From assembly GCA_038234975.1 (NCBI GenBank), contig JBBSUK010000074.1:1-18327 (forward strand): a stretch of DNA of 18,327 nt. The letters run 5' to 3'. A model generated the notes under the pieces. It searched no databases. It saw nothing but the letters and a program-made list of their open reading frames with translations, and had not been told where the DNA came from. Below are positions 6,105-14,474 of the stretch, piece by piece (position 1 is the first letter of the stretch; each line of letters starts with the position of its first letter). This stretch comes from Schlegelella_A sp038234975 (lineage in GTDB: Bacteria; Pseudomonadota; Gammaproteobacteria; Burkholderiales; Burkholderiaceae_C). A program made the translations under genes and the position numbers.

Positions 6105-8687
6105 ATGACCGACCTCTCGACACCGCTGAAATGGGACGCGTCCGGCCAACCGCCGTCGCGGCACGCCGCTGCGGCCTCCAACGCAGGGCCCGCCAAGGAC
6201 AAGGGCCACCGCGAAGCCTTTTTCTGGCCGACGCCGCCCTATGCGAGCTACCCGGCGCCGAGCGAACAGACCGAGACCTTGCCGTGCCAGCTCGTCACCG
6301 GCGCGGAGCTCAAGGCGACCTCGGGTCGCCTCACCTTCTTCGTCCCCGAGACCTCCGTCGCGCACCTGCAGATGCCGCCGGCGCGCACGACCGTGCCGAT
6401 GCGCTTCGACCAGTTCAAGGTGCTGGTGCTGACGACGCCGCTCGAGCCGGTGCCGCTGCCGCTCGACGACCCGCACGCCGAGCTGCTGCAGCAGCGCGAG
6501 GCGTCGCCGTACAAGGTGCAGCTGGCCGGCGTCAACCGGGTGCTATCGGGCAAGACCGTCGGCCACGTCGAGACCGACTTCGGCCTGTTCCTGTTCCCGC
6601 CGTGCAGCGACGATCCGCTCGACGGCCGCGTCAAGCGCATGTTCGTTCCGAAGTCGGCCTACGCGAGCTTCGAGGTCGGACCGAAGATCGGCGAGCTGCT
6701 GGTCGACGCGCAGGTCACCGACTTCGGCACCATCGACGAGGCGGTCGCGGTGCAGAAGAAGCTGCGATCGCAAAAGCTCGGCGACATCCTCGTCGCCAAG
6801 CAGATCGTCAGCCCCGCGCAGTTGCTCGAGGCGATCGAGAAGCAGCACAAGATGCCGCTGGTGCGGATCGGCGAGGCACTGCGCTCGCTCGGCATGGTCG
6901 ACGAGCGGCAGCTCAAGGAAGCGCTGGTCCAGCAGACGATCGACCGCAGCGTGCCGCTCGGCGAGGTGCTGGTGCGCATGGGCGTCGTCTCGCGCGAGGA
7001 CCTGCAGACCGCGCTCGCGCGGAAGATGGGCTACCCGCTCGTCGACCTCGACGCCTTCCCCGTCGAGCCCGAGGCGCTGCGCAAGCTCGCCTACGCGGTG
7101 GCGTCGCGGCTGCGCGTGATGCCGCTGCTGATCCGCGACGGCCGACTCGTCGTCGCGCTCGACGATCCCTCGCGCCGCGCCGCGGTCGACGAGATCGAGT
7201 TCAACGCCGACATGAAGGTCGTTCCGGTGCTCGCGCGCGGCATGGCGATCGAGGCCAACCTGCGCGCGGCCTACGAGAAGATCGGCTCGGCGTCGAACCG
7301 CAAGACCGACGACCTCGGTGCGCCGATCCAGTTCGACCTGACGCCGCTGCCGGGGTCAGAGTCGACCGGCGACCTCGTCAGTGCGCTCGAGAAGGAAGGC
7401 AGCGAGTCGAGCCGCCACGCCGACGAGCGGCCGATCGAGCAGAGCGACAACTCGCTCGTGCGGCTGCTCAACAACATGATCATCGAGGCCTACACGGACG
7501 GCGTTTCGGACATTCACATCGAGAGCTACCCCGGCAAGGAGAAGATCCGCGTGCGTTTCCGCAAGGACGGCATCCTGCGCACCTACCTCGAGCTGCCGTC
7601 GAGCTACCGCAACGCGATCATCGCCCGCGTCAAGATCATGTGCGACCTCGACATCTCCGAGCGCCGCAAGCCCCAGGACGGCAAGATCAACTTCGCCAAG
7701 TTCTCGCCGCAGCACAAGATCGAGCTGCGCGTCGCCACCATCCCGACCAACAACTCGCTCGAAGACGTCGTGCTGCGGATCCTGGCGTCGGCCAAGCCGA
7801 TCCCGGTCGATTCGCTCGGCCTTTCGGAGCCGACGCTGAAGGCGCTGCTGCACGCCGTCGAGCGGCCGTACGGCATGGTGCTGTGTGTCGGCCCGACGGG
7901 CTCGGGAAAGACGACGACGCTGCACTCCGCGCTCTCGCACATCAACGTCCCGGAGCGCAAGATCTGGACCGCCGAGGACCCGGTCGAGATCACCCAGCCG
8001 GGCTTGCGCCAGGTGCAGGTCAACCCGAAGATCGACTGGACTTTCGCCAAGGCGCTGCGTGCGTTCATGCGCGCCGACCCCGACGTCATCATGCTCGGCG
8101 AGATCCGCGACGAGGAGACGGCGCACATGGCGATCGAGGCGTCGCTCACCGGCCACCTCGTGCTGTCGACGCTGCACACCAACTCGGCGCCGGAGACGGT
8201 GACGCGCCTGCTCGACATGGGCATGGATCCGTTCAACTTCGGCGACTCGCTGCTCGCCGTGCTGGCGCAGCGGCTGGTGCGCCGCGCCTGCCCGGCCTGC
8301 CGGACGGCGCGGCCGGCGAGCCACGACGAGGTCGAGGAGCTGCTGGGTGACTACATGAACGCGTTCGGCGCCGAGCCGCCCTTGTCGCGCGCCGACGTGC
8401 TCGCCGGCTGGACCAAACGACACGCGCAGGACGGCCGGCTGGTGATGCACTCGAGCGCCGGCTGCGACGCCTGCGACCACACCGGCTTCAAGGGCCGCGC
8501 CGGCATCCACGAGATGATGGTCGTCTCGCGCGAGCTGCGCCGCATGATCCAGAACGGCGCCCGCGCCGAAGCGCTGCAGGGCGCGGCGATGAAGGAAGGC
8601 ATGCGCACGCTGCGCCAGGACGGCATCGAGAAGGTGCTCGCCGGGCAGACGACGATCGAGGAAGTCCGCGCGACGAGCAACGTCTGA
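6105..8687 (+). CDS. GspE/PilB-family secretion or pilus ATPase with four MshEN-like repeats
   Basis: An 860-residue cytoplasmic ATPase. AGGAG (6092-6096) sits 8 bases before ATG 6105, preferred to the ATG at 6078. Layout: residues 60-190 are a beta-rich region I do not recognise. Residues 194-307 hold four MshEN-like units starting at 194, 224, 254 and 284 (KIGELL, KLGDIL, RIGEAL, PLGEVL). A GspE N-domain segment follows at 310-393. The ATPase core spans about 445-730, with Walker A GPTGSGKTTT (596-605), Asp box AEDPVE, Walker B DVIMLGEIRDEE (660-671) and His box TGHLVLSTLHTN. A tetracysteine zinc element lies at C729/C732 and C787/C790. All ATPase motifs are intact. MshEN domains bind cyclic di-GMP. 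No other type II secretion or type IV pilus gene is present, so its machine must be encoded elsewhere. The 3' end converges on the hydrolase gene with 6 bases between. Confidence 0.92.
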   Translation: MTDLSTPLKWDASGQPPSRHAAAASNAGPAKDKGHREAFFWPTPPYASYPAPSEQTETLPCQLVTGAELKATSGRLTFFVPETSVAHLQMPPARTTVPMRFDQFKVLVLTTPLEPVPLPLDDPHAELLQQREASPYKVQLAGVNRVLSGKTVGHVETDFGLFLFPPCSDDPLDGRVKRMFVPKSAYASFEVGPKIGELLVDAQVTDFGTIDEAVAVQKKLRSQKLGDILVAKQIVSPAQLLEAIEKQHKMPLVRIGEALRSLGMVDERQLKEALVQQTIDRSVPLGEVLVRMGVVSREDLQTALARKMGYPLVDLDAFPVEPEALRKLAYAVASRLRVMPLLIRDGRLVVALDDPSRRAAVDEIEFNADMKVVPVLARGMAIEANLRAAYEKIGSASNRKTDDLGAPIQFDLTPLPGSESTGDLVSALEKEGSESSRHADERPIEQSDNSLVRLLNNMIIEAYTDGVSDIHIESYPGKEKIRVRFRKDGILRTYLELPSSYRNAIIARVKIMCDLDISERRKPQDGKINFAKFSPQHKIELRVATIPTNNSLEDVVLRILASAKPIPVDSLGLSEPTLKALLHAVERPYGMVLCVGPTGSGKTTTLHSALSHINVPERKIWTAEDPVEITQPGLRQVQVNPKIDWTFAKALRAFMRADPDVIMLGEIRDEETAHMAIEASLTGHLVLSTLHTNSAPETVTRLLDMGMDPFNFGDSLLAVLAQRLVRRACPACRTARPASHDEVEELLGDYMNAFGAEPPLSRADVLAGWTKRHAQDGRLVMHSSAGCDACDHTGFKGRAGIHEMMVVSRELRRMIQNGARAEALQGAAMKEGMRTLRQDGIEKVLAGQTTIEEVRATSNV

Positions 8688-8693
8688 CAGGGC

Positions 8694-10895
8694 TCAGTTC
8701 GGGATCGCGATCGATGTTCCGGTGAAGCCGATCTGGTCGCCAACCGCCGGCGCTGCGCTGATCGGCGGAACGTTGGCCGGCGTGATCGCCGGCGCCGCGC
8801 CGGGCACGCCACCGCGCGGCGTGGCGCGCACGACCTGGCTCGGCGGCAGTGTCGCGCCGCTCCTGAGCGTCGCGTACATCGCGTCCATCGAGCGAACGAA
8901 ATAGAGGTGCAGCGGCACGTAGCGCGTGTCGAAGCCGCTGAACGGATTGAAGGCGTCGAAGTGCTGTGCGTTCGTGACCTCGACGTAGCGGACCCGGCTC
9001 TGTGCGCCCTCCTTCACGTGGTTGTAGGCGACGTAGGCGCGGGCGTTGTTGTTCACCGGCACCAGCGCGTCGCTGCGCCCGGCGACGACGATGGTCGGCT
9101 TCCTGCGCAGGTCGCCGCTCAGCAGCACCTCGGCGATCCCGGCACGCACGGCGTTGCTCTGCGCCAGCGTCGGCCGGGTCGAGGTCGCGCTGGCCGTCAG
9201 CGCCACCCCGGTCTCGTCGACGCCGGTCACGAGCGCGCGCTGGCACAGGGCGTTGTCGAGGCCGAAGTCCTGCATGCCGGTCGACGGCGACACCGCCAGC
9301 GGCCAGGAACGCGCGCCGCCGACCGAGTTGTCGTAGACCACCGTGGCCGGCGTCCCGTTGGCCGTGCCGTTGCCGATGGCGAAGCTCTGCGCCTTGGCCG
9401 CCGCGCTGACGGGCACCGGCGCGCCGGTGGAGTCGACCTGCGCGAAGCTCGTGTTGCAGACGTTCGCATCGAGCGGAAAACGGCCGTACGACCACGGGTA
9501 CATCGCCGACAGGATCGGCCCGTTGCCGAGCGCATAGTGGGCGTTGTGCATCTGGTCGTTGAGCGTCGTCCAGCCGTAGCCGCGCAGCTTGTTCAACGCG
9601 TCGAGCGACTGCGCCGCGAGGTCGGCGCCGGCGACCAGGCCCTTGGCGGCGAGCGCGGCGCAGCGGTTGGCGGCCTTGCCGGTCTGCGCCGTCAGCCCGA
9701 GATAGTTGAAGACCGAGATCTCGGCCAGCGCGGCGGGGGCGGCGAGCGCGGCGCACGGCTGGTAGACGTTGCCGTAGGTCGTGAAGTCGGCGAGCGTCTT
9801 GCCGTAGCCCGAGACCGCGACGCCGCCGAACTGGATGCCGTAGCCGGTGGTGGTCGGCATCTCGGTGACCGGCTCGGCGGCAACGACGCCGTCGATCAGG
9901 CCGCCCGTGTCCTGCTCGGCCGCGTGCAGCACCGCGGCGCCGCCATTGGATGCCGAGCCAGCGATGACGAGGGTGTTGCCCTTCGTGAACGGCACCGCGT
10001 CGGTCGCCGTGCCGTAGCGATCGTTGAGGGCGAAGAACGCGTAGCGCGCCGCGGCGAGCGTGTCGATGCCCCAGTCCTTTTCCGGGTTCTGCTGCGACTG
10101 CACCTGCTTGAGCGCCAGCCGGTTCGGGAACATCGCGTTGTAGGCGGCCCGCGCCGCATCGGTGATGTCGGCGGCGAACTGGCTCAGCGGCCCGGCGGCA
10201 GCGCGCGTGGCGCGGGTGCCGTCGATCTTGTTGACGGTGTCGTCGGTCGGGTCGTAGAGGCCGACGCCCTTGCCGGCGTCGACGAGGGCGACGGCGCAGC
10301 CGTGCTTCAGGCCCCAGTCGCTCGCCGTCGCGAGGGCGCCGTAGACGCCGCGCGAGCCTGACGACGGCCCGAGCACGACGCAAGGCGCGGTGGCGCTGAA
10401 GCTGTCGGGGATCTGCACCGCGATCACGGTGCGCTTCTTGCCGCTGCCGTCGTCGTAGGTGGCGACGTATTCGCGGCCGGGGATGAGCCCTTCATTCGCG
10501 GTCGCGACGCCGGCGATGTCGACGTTCGGGCCGTAGAGCACGCCGTAGCCGCCGCCCGGCGTGTAGTCGACGAGGCCGCGGTAGTTGCCGTAGAGGGCGT
10601 TGCGGCGCAGCTCGAGCGCGGTTGGCGCGAGAGGGTCCGCATACGCAGGCGCCGCCGCAGCACCGATGCCGGTCTTGCCGAGGCCGCCGGTGAGCAGGTC
10701 CTGCGTCGCCGCGGTCGTGCCGCTGCCACGCGTCGTCGCGGAGTAGACGGTGACGCCTTGCTGCGTGATCCCGCTCGGCAGGTCGTTGCTGGCGGGGCCG
10801 TCGTCGTGGCCGCCGCAGCCGCTCGCCAGGGCCATCGCCGCCATGGTCGTCGTGAAGGCGGCGAGCCGCGTCGCCCGGTTGATCGTCGATCGCAT
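8694..10895 (-). CDS. D-(-)-3-hydroxybutyrate oligomer hydrolase, predicted lipoprotein
   Basis: A 733-residue protein of the 3HBOH family (PF10605), which cleaves linear 3-hydroxybutyrate oligomers from polyhydroxybutyrate breakdown to monomers. ATG 10895 is chosen over the longer frame from 11123: AAGGAG (10903-10908) is 7 bases upstream, and the protein then begins with a signal sequence ending in a lipobox-like ALASGC (cysteine about residue 26), so it is probably membrane-anchored and outside the cytoplasm. The likely nucleophile is S316 in GSASNGGAA, in the family's lipase-like position; GKGVGLYDPTDD and VVAGRSDALVP are other family-like stretches. Length is usual for the family. It stands alone: the ATPase converges on it, and the deacylase operon upstream ends 70 bases before its start. 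No depolymerase or PHB synthesis gene is in the window. Confidence 0.9.
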   Translation of the reverse strand: MRSTINRATRLAAFTTTMAAMALASGCGGHDDGPASNDLPSGITQQGVTVYSATTRGSGTTAATQDLLTGGLGKTGIGAAAAPAYADPLAPTALELRRNALYGNYRGLVDYTPGGGYGVLYGPNVDIAGVATANEGLIPGREYVATYDDGSGKKRTVIAVQIPDSFSATAPCVVLGPSSGSRGVYGALATASDWGLKHGCAVALVDAGKGVGLYDPTDDTVNKIDGTRATRAAAGPLSQFAADITDAARAAYNAMFPNRLALKQVQSQQNPEKDWGIDTLAAARYAFFALNDRYGTATDAVPFTKGNTLVIAGSASNGGAAVLHAAEQDTGGLIDGVVAAEPVTEMPTTTGYGIQFGGVAVSGYGKTLADFTTYGNVYQPCAALAAPAALAEISVFNYLGLTAQTGKAANRCAALAAKGLVAGADLAAQSLDALNKLRGYGWTTLNDQMHNAHYALGNGPILSAMYPWSYGRFPLDANVCNTSFAQVDSTGAPVPVSAAAKAQSFAIGNGTANGTPATVVYDNSVGGARSWPLAVSPSTGMQDFGLDNALCQRALVTGVDETGVALTASATSTRPTLAQSNAVRAGIAEVLLSGDLRRKPTIVVAGRSDALVPVNNNARAYVAYNHVKEGAQSRVRYVEVTNAQHFDAFNPFSGFDTRYVPLHLYFVRSMDAMYATLRSGATLPPSQVVRATPRGGVPGAAPAITPANVPPISAAPAVGDQIGFTGTSIAIPN

Positions 10896-10942
10896 GTCTG
10901 CGCTCCTTCTGGTTTCAGTCGTCACGAGGCGCAGTATGCCAA

Positions 10943-10964
10943 GGCGCCGCGCCCGTCCGGCGCC
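10943..10964 (-). terminator. GC hairpin after the deacylase gene
   Basis: Read leftwards, the stem GGCGCCG begins one base after the deacylase TAG and pairs with CGGCGCC across an 8-base loop, followed by TT only. It is a possible weak terminator separating the three-gene operon from the hydrolase gene. The rest of the 70-base gap holds the hydrolase ribosome site; I see no convincing promoter. Confidence 0.3.
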
Positions 10965-10965
10965 G

Positions 10966-11937
10966 CTACGCGCCGTCGAACCGCTCGCTCGGCCGCGCCA
11001 GGTAGTACCACTCGTGCCCGGGGGCTGCGTCCGCGTTTGGAAAGACGATGCGGCCGTCGTGCGGCGCGCGCACCGGCGTCGCGTCGTGCCGGACGCCGAT
11101 CGTCTGGCCGCGCTCGACGACATCGAAGCTCTTCCACGGCTGGGCGAAGGTGTCGCCGGCGTCGAGCCTGTCGACCAGCTCGCACAACGTCAGCCCTTCG
11201 AGGCCGGTGGCAGGTGACGGATCGGGCGCGTCGATCAGGCGCAGATGCGCCAGTGCCGCCATGATCGCCCGGTACGCGACCCCCGGCGCTGCGGAGTCGT
11301 CGTGCTGGCCGCATTCGAGCGTCACGGCGGCGCCACCGACCGAGCGCATGTATTCGGTCGTGCCGATGCCCAGGTTCGGGTCGAGGTCGAGCGCCGCGCC
11401 GGGAAATCGCCCGGCGAGCTCGCGCCGTCGCACCGCGCCGGCGGCGTAGGTCGAAAGCCAGCCGTCGACGGCGCGGCCCACGCCGAGCCGCGCGGCGAGC
11501 GCTCCCTCGCGCGCGGCCTGGGCGAACGGCTCGAGCGGGCCGTCGTTGTCGGCCGGGCCGAGAAACACGAACGGCTCGCCCGGCGCCCGAAACGAGTGCA
11601 GGTCGAGCAGCACGTCGTTCGCGGCGAGCAACGGGCAGAGCCAGTTGGCGACGTGGTCCTCGAACTCGACGGGCGACCCGGTCGGCGCGAGCTTGCGGTT
11701 CAGGTTGCGGTCGCCAGTGCGGCGCCGCTGCGCGTAGGCGAGCGCGTTGGCGACAGGAACGAGCGTCAGCGTGCCGGCGACGATGCGCAGCGCGCCGGCG
11801 TCGAGCTCGGCGATCAGGCGCTCGATGGCGCGCGTGCCGCAGGTCTCGTCGCCATGCACAGCACCGACGACGATCAGCCGCAGACCGGGAGCGCTTGCGG
11901 CGTAGGCGACCGACTTGAACGGCGGCATCGCTTGCAT
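10966..11937 (-). CDS. Succinylglutamate desuccinylase/aspartoacylase-family zinc deacylase
   Basis: A 323-residue cytoplasmic enzyme of the AstE/AspA family (M14-like carboxypeptidase fold). Zinc ligands are visible as H28 and E31 in AVHGDE and H114 in LLDLHSF. The substrate-binding segment RRRTGDRNLNR (about 71-81) matches the family R-N-L-N-R motif, and E208 in VTLECGQH is the likely catalytic glutamate. A C-terminal beta region (about 245-323) with RAPHDGRIVFP is typical of the longer members. Such enzymes hydrolyse N-acyl amino acids; the acyl group and amino acid here are unknown, and no arginine-succinyl pathway genes are nearby. ATG 11937 is used; TTG 11949, overlapping the upstream stop as TTGA, and ATG 11928 are alternatives, and none has a clear ribosome site. 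It is the last gene of a three-gene operon. Confidence 0.85.
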   Translation of the reverse strand: MQAMPPFKSVAYAASAPGLRLIVVGAVHGDETCGTRAIERLIAELDAGALRIVAGTLTLVPVANALAYAQRRRTGDRNLNRKLAPTGSPVEFEDHVANWLCPLLAANDVLLDLHSFRAPGEPFVFLGPADNDGPLEPFAQAAREGALAARLGVGRAVDGWLSTYAAGAVRRRELAGRFPGAALDLDPNLGIGTTEYMRSVGGAAVTLECGQHDDSAAPGVAYRAIMAALAHLRLIDAPDPSPATGLEGLTLCELVDRLDAGDTFAQPWKSFDVVERGQTIGVRHDATPVRAPHDGRIVFPNADAAPGHEWYYLARPSERFDGA

Positions 11938-11945
11938 GCGTTCGA

Positions 11946-13310
11946 TCAACCGGGCGCCAGGCGCACCTCGCACGAGCCCCCGGCGAGCGCGATCAGGACC
12001 GCCCCCGCGAGCTCCGGCGGTGCAACGCGTGCCGCCTGTTCGACGCGAACGACGGCACGCTCGACGCCGTCGCGCCAGGGACGCTCGAGCAACTTGCGCA
12101 GGGCGGCGCGGTTGGCCTCGAACTCGCCTCGGCCGACGTAGGGGTCGCCTCTCGCGTCGGCCTCGCGCGGCCCGAGCCGGGTCGCCGCGTCGCCGTTCTC
12201 GTCGGCGATCGCGCGCAGCGACGTCGCCGCCGACGCGATCGCGTGGCCTTCGCCCGGCGCGGGCCCGTCGCCGACCGACACGCGCAGCAGGTGCAGCATG
12301 GCGAGCAGCCGCGCCGACAGCTCGAGCAGCCGCTGCCACTCGCCGATCTCGCGCCACAGTGCCAGTGCGGCCTCGACCTGCACCTCGCCGAAGCGCGGTG
12401 CCCGCAGCAGCGGCTCGGCGCGCGCGTGCAGCGGCTCGGCGCGGGCGAGCTGGTCGCGCCAGACGGCGAGCGCCGCCGTGAACGCGCTGCCGATGCGCTC
12501 CCGGAACGCCACCTTGCCGATCACCGATGGATAGTTGTCGCGCGCCTCGCGGGCATAGCGAGACGCGTCCTGGAGCAGCGGCTTCAGACGCAGCTCGGCG
12601 GCGCCGAACGGCTTCGACGGCAACGCGGCGACCGCCGCCTTGAGGTCGCGACCTTCGTCGGCGAGCGTGCCGAGGTCGCCCGCCGTCGCGATCGCGGCGA
12701 GCAGGTTCGAGGCCAGCGACGACGCGGCGGCGGAGTCGAGCCACTGCAGCGGCGGCGGCACCGCCAGCGCGCCGCTCGTCGCCAGCGCTTGCGCCGCGCC
12801 GGCATCGGCGCGCGCCAGGCGCATCGCCGCAGCGGCCGCGAAGCGCACGCGAAGGCGCTCGTGATCGGCGGCCACCGGTGCGACGAGCATCGCCACCGCC
12901 GCCGCCTGAACCGGCGACATCGCCAGTGGCGTCGCCGCGGACCACGAGAGCTCGTCGGCCGGCGTGACGGCCAGCACCCGTTCGACCACCGGCGCCGATG
13001 GACGCGCGGACGTCGGCACGACGGTCACCGGCACCGGGTCGTGCGCCTTGGCACGGGCCGGCGGCGACACCGGTGCGGCGGCACGCGGAGGCGGAGGCGG
13101 AGGCGGCGCCAACGGTCTCGCCACCACTGGGGCTGCGCCGGGCGTCGGCGACGAGGTGTCGGCGACGACCACGGGCGCCTCGCTTCGTGGCGGATCGTCG
13201 CACCCCGTGCGACGGCGCGACCGCGACCGCGCCAGCGCGACGCCGACCGCGACCGCGATCACGGCCACGACCGCGATGCCGGTCGCCCACCACCACACCG
13301 CGTCGTTCAT
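11946..13310 (-). CDS. Unrecognised single-pass membrane protein with proline-rich linker
   Basis: A 454-residue protein I cannot assign. Residues 6-27 form one hydrophobic helix after a short N-terminus with WWW, followed by a basic stretch (RSRSRRR) that suggests the rest is cytoplasmic. Residues of about 45-115 are proline- and alanine-rich, including a run of seven prolines encoded by a CCGCCT repeat. Residues 120-454 look mostly alpha-helical and alanine- and leucine-rich, with an internal ARAEPLHARAEPLL duplication near the middle, resembling helical scaffold proteins rather than an enzyme. It lies 24 bases after the dehydrogenase gene and 8 bases before the deacylase ATG, so it is cotranscribed. 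The opposite strand is also open here, but that frame is arginine- and histidine-rich, as expected of a GC-rich shadow. No catalytic motif is visible. Confidence 0.75.
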   Translation of the reverse strand: MNDAVWWWATGIAVVAVIAVAVGVALARSRSRRRTGCDDPPRSEAPVVVADTSSPTPGAAPVVARPLAPPPPPPPRAAAPVSPPARAKAHDPVPVTVVPTSARPSAPVVERVLAVTPADELSWSAATPLAMSPVQAAAVAMLVAPVAADHERLRVRFAAAAAMRLARADAGAAQALATSGALAVPPPLQWLDSAAASSLASNLLAAIATAGDLGTLADEGRDLKAAVAALPSKPFGAAELRLKPLLQDASRYAREARDNYPSVIGKVAFRERIGSAFTAALAVWRDQLARAEPLHARAEPLLRAPRFGEVQVEAALALWREIGEWQRLLELSARLLAMLHLLRVSVGDGPAPGEGHAIASAATSLRAIADENGDAATRLGPREADARGDPYVGRGEFEANRAALRKLLERPWRDGVERAVVRVEQAARVAPPELAGAVLIALAGGSCEVRLAPG

Positions 13311-13334
13311 GCCGGACAGGATAGCGGGCGCCTC

Positions 13335-14399
13335 CTACTCGACCAGCGACGACGCATCGACACCGACCTTGCCTGCCGCCGCCACGATCTCGCCCCACGT
13401 CACCGAGTCGACGGCGATGCCGTCGACGAGGCGGCGCGCCTTCGTCTCGCGCTCGACCTCGCCGGGGATGCGCACGCGATCGACGCCCGCCGCCGGCGGC
13501 GAGGCCGTGTGCCAGGCGACGTAGGCCTCGAGTTCGCGCGCCAGGTTCTCGGCGGTACCGAGCTGCGCCGCGTCGACGACGATCGAGAACATCCCGTTCC
13601 AGACGCGCCGCCGGCCGTCGTCGGGGCTGCTGCCGGTCGGGCCGCCGGCGAGCGCGCCGCCGAGCAGCTCGCACACCAGCCCGAGCCCGCCGCCCTTGTG
13701 CTCGCCGAACGGCAGCAGCGCGCCGAACGGCTCGACGACGGTGTAGCGCGGGTTCGTCGTCGGCTCGCCGTGGTCGTCGATGAGGGTGCCGGCGTCGATC
13801 GGCTCGCCGCGGTTGTGGGCCACGCGGGTCTTGCCCTGCGCGATCCTGCTGGTGGCGAAGTCGAGCACGATCGGCGGCAGCCCGGCGCGGGGGATGCCGA
13901 CGCAGAACGGGTTGGTGCCGAGGCGCGCGTCGCGCCCGCCGTGCGGCGCGACGATCGGCCGGGCGATGACGTTGACGAAATGGATCGAGACGAGCCCCGC
14001 CTCGATGCACTGCTCGGCCCACTGGCCGATGCGCCCGAGGTGGTGCGACATCGACAGGCCGACGGCGCAGATGCCGTGCGTGCGGGCCCGCTTGATCGCC
14101 ATCGCCATCGCTTCGGCGCCGATCACCTGGCCGTAGCCGCGACCGCCGTCGAGCGTCAGCAGCGGCCCGGTGTCGCGGACGACGCCGACGTGCGCGTTCG
14201 GCACCAGGCCGCCCTCGAGCACCGACTCGACGTAGCGCGGCAGCATGCCGACGCCGTGCGAATCGTGGCCGCGCAGGTTGGCCTCGACGAGGTTGCGGGC
14301 GACGGCATCGGCTTCCGCGGGTGCGGAGCCTGCAGCCGAGACGATGGCCGACACGGCGGCGACGAGTCGCCCGGCGGCGAAGGTGACGGTTTGGCTCAT
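13335..14399 (-). CDS. Ldh_2-family NAD(P)-dependent dehydrogenase (malate/lactate/ureidoglycolate type)
   Basis: A 354-residue cytoplasmic oxidoreductase of the malate/L-lactate dehydrogenase-2 family, unrelated to classical Rossmann-fold LDH. Signatures: NLRGHDSHGVGMLPRY (about 41-56), with H48 the likely catalytic histidine; GYGQVIGAEAM; SMSHHLGRIG (117-124); LGTNPFCVGIP; VLDFATSRIAQGK; and FGEHKGGGLGLVCELL. Members reduce 2-oxo acids or oxidise 2-hydroxy acids and ureidoglycolate; close relatives reduce cyclic imino acids, so the substrate cannot be fixed by sequence. It is first of a three-gene operon, followed 24 bases later by the unrecognised membrane protein. The start ATG 14399 has no strong ribosome site. 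The 75-base gap to the divergent DUF4124-like gene must hold both promoters; I see no good boxes there. Confidence 0.9.
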   Translation of the reverse strand: MSQTVTFAAGRLVAAVSAIVSAAGSAPAEADAVARNLVEANLRGHDSHGVGMLPRYVESVLEGGLVPNAHVGVVRDTGPLLTLDGGRGYGQVIGAEAMAMAIKRARTHGICAVGLSMSHHLGRIGQWAEQCIEAGLVSIHFVNVIARPIVAPHGGRDARLGTNPFCVGIPRAGLPPIVLDFATSRIAQGKTRVAHNRGEPIDAGTLIDDHGEPTTNPRYTVVEPFGALLPFGEHKGGGLGLVCELLGGALAGGPTGSSPDDGRRRVWNGMFSIVVDAAQLGTAENLARELEAYVAWHTASPPAAGVDRVRIPGEVERETKARRLVDGIAVDSVTWGEIVAAAGKVGVDASSLVE

Positions 14400-14474
14400 G
14401 CGTGCAGCGTACCAAGTTGCCGGGCGGCGCCCCCACACCGCGCGTGGCCAGCGTTTCGATGGCACGATGCGCCC

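Noticed and set aside
10896..11123. Longer start of the oligomer hydrolase
   Set aside because: It would hide the signal peptide 76 residues inside and overlap the deacylase gene; AAGGAG precedes the ATG at 10895.
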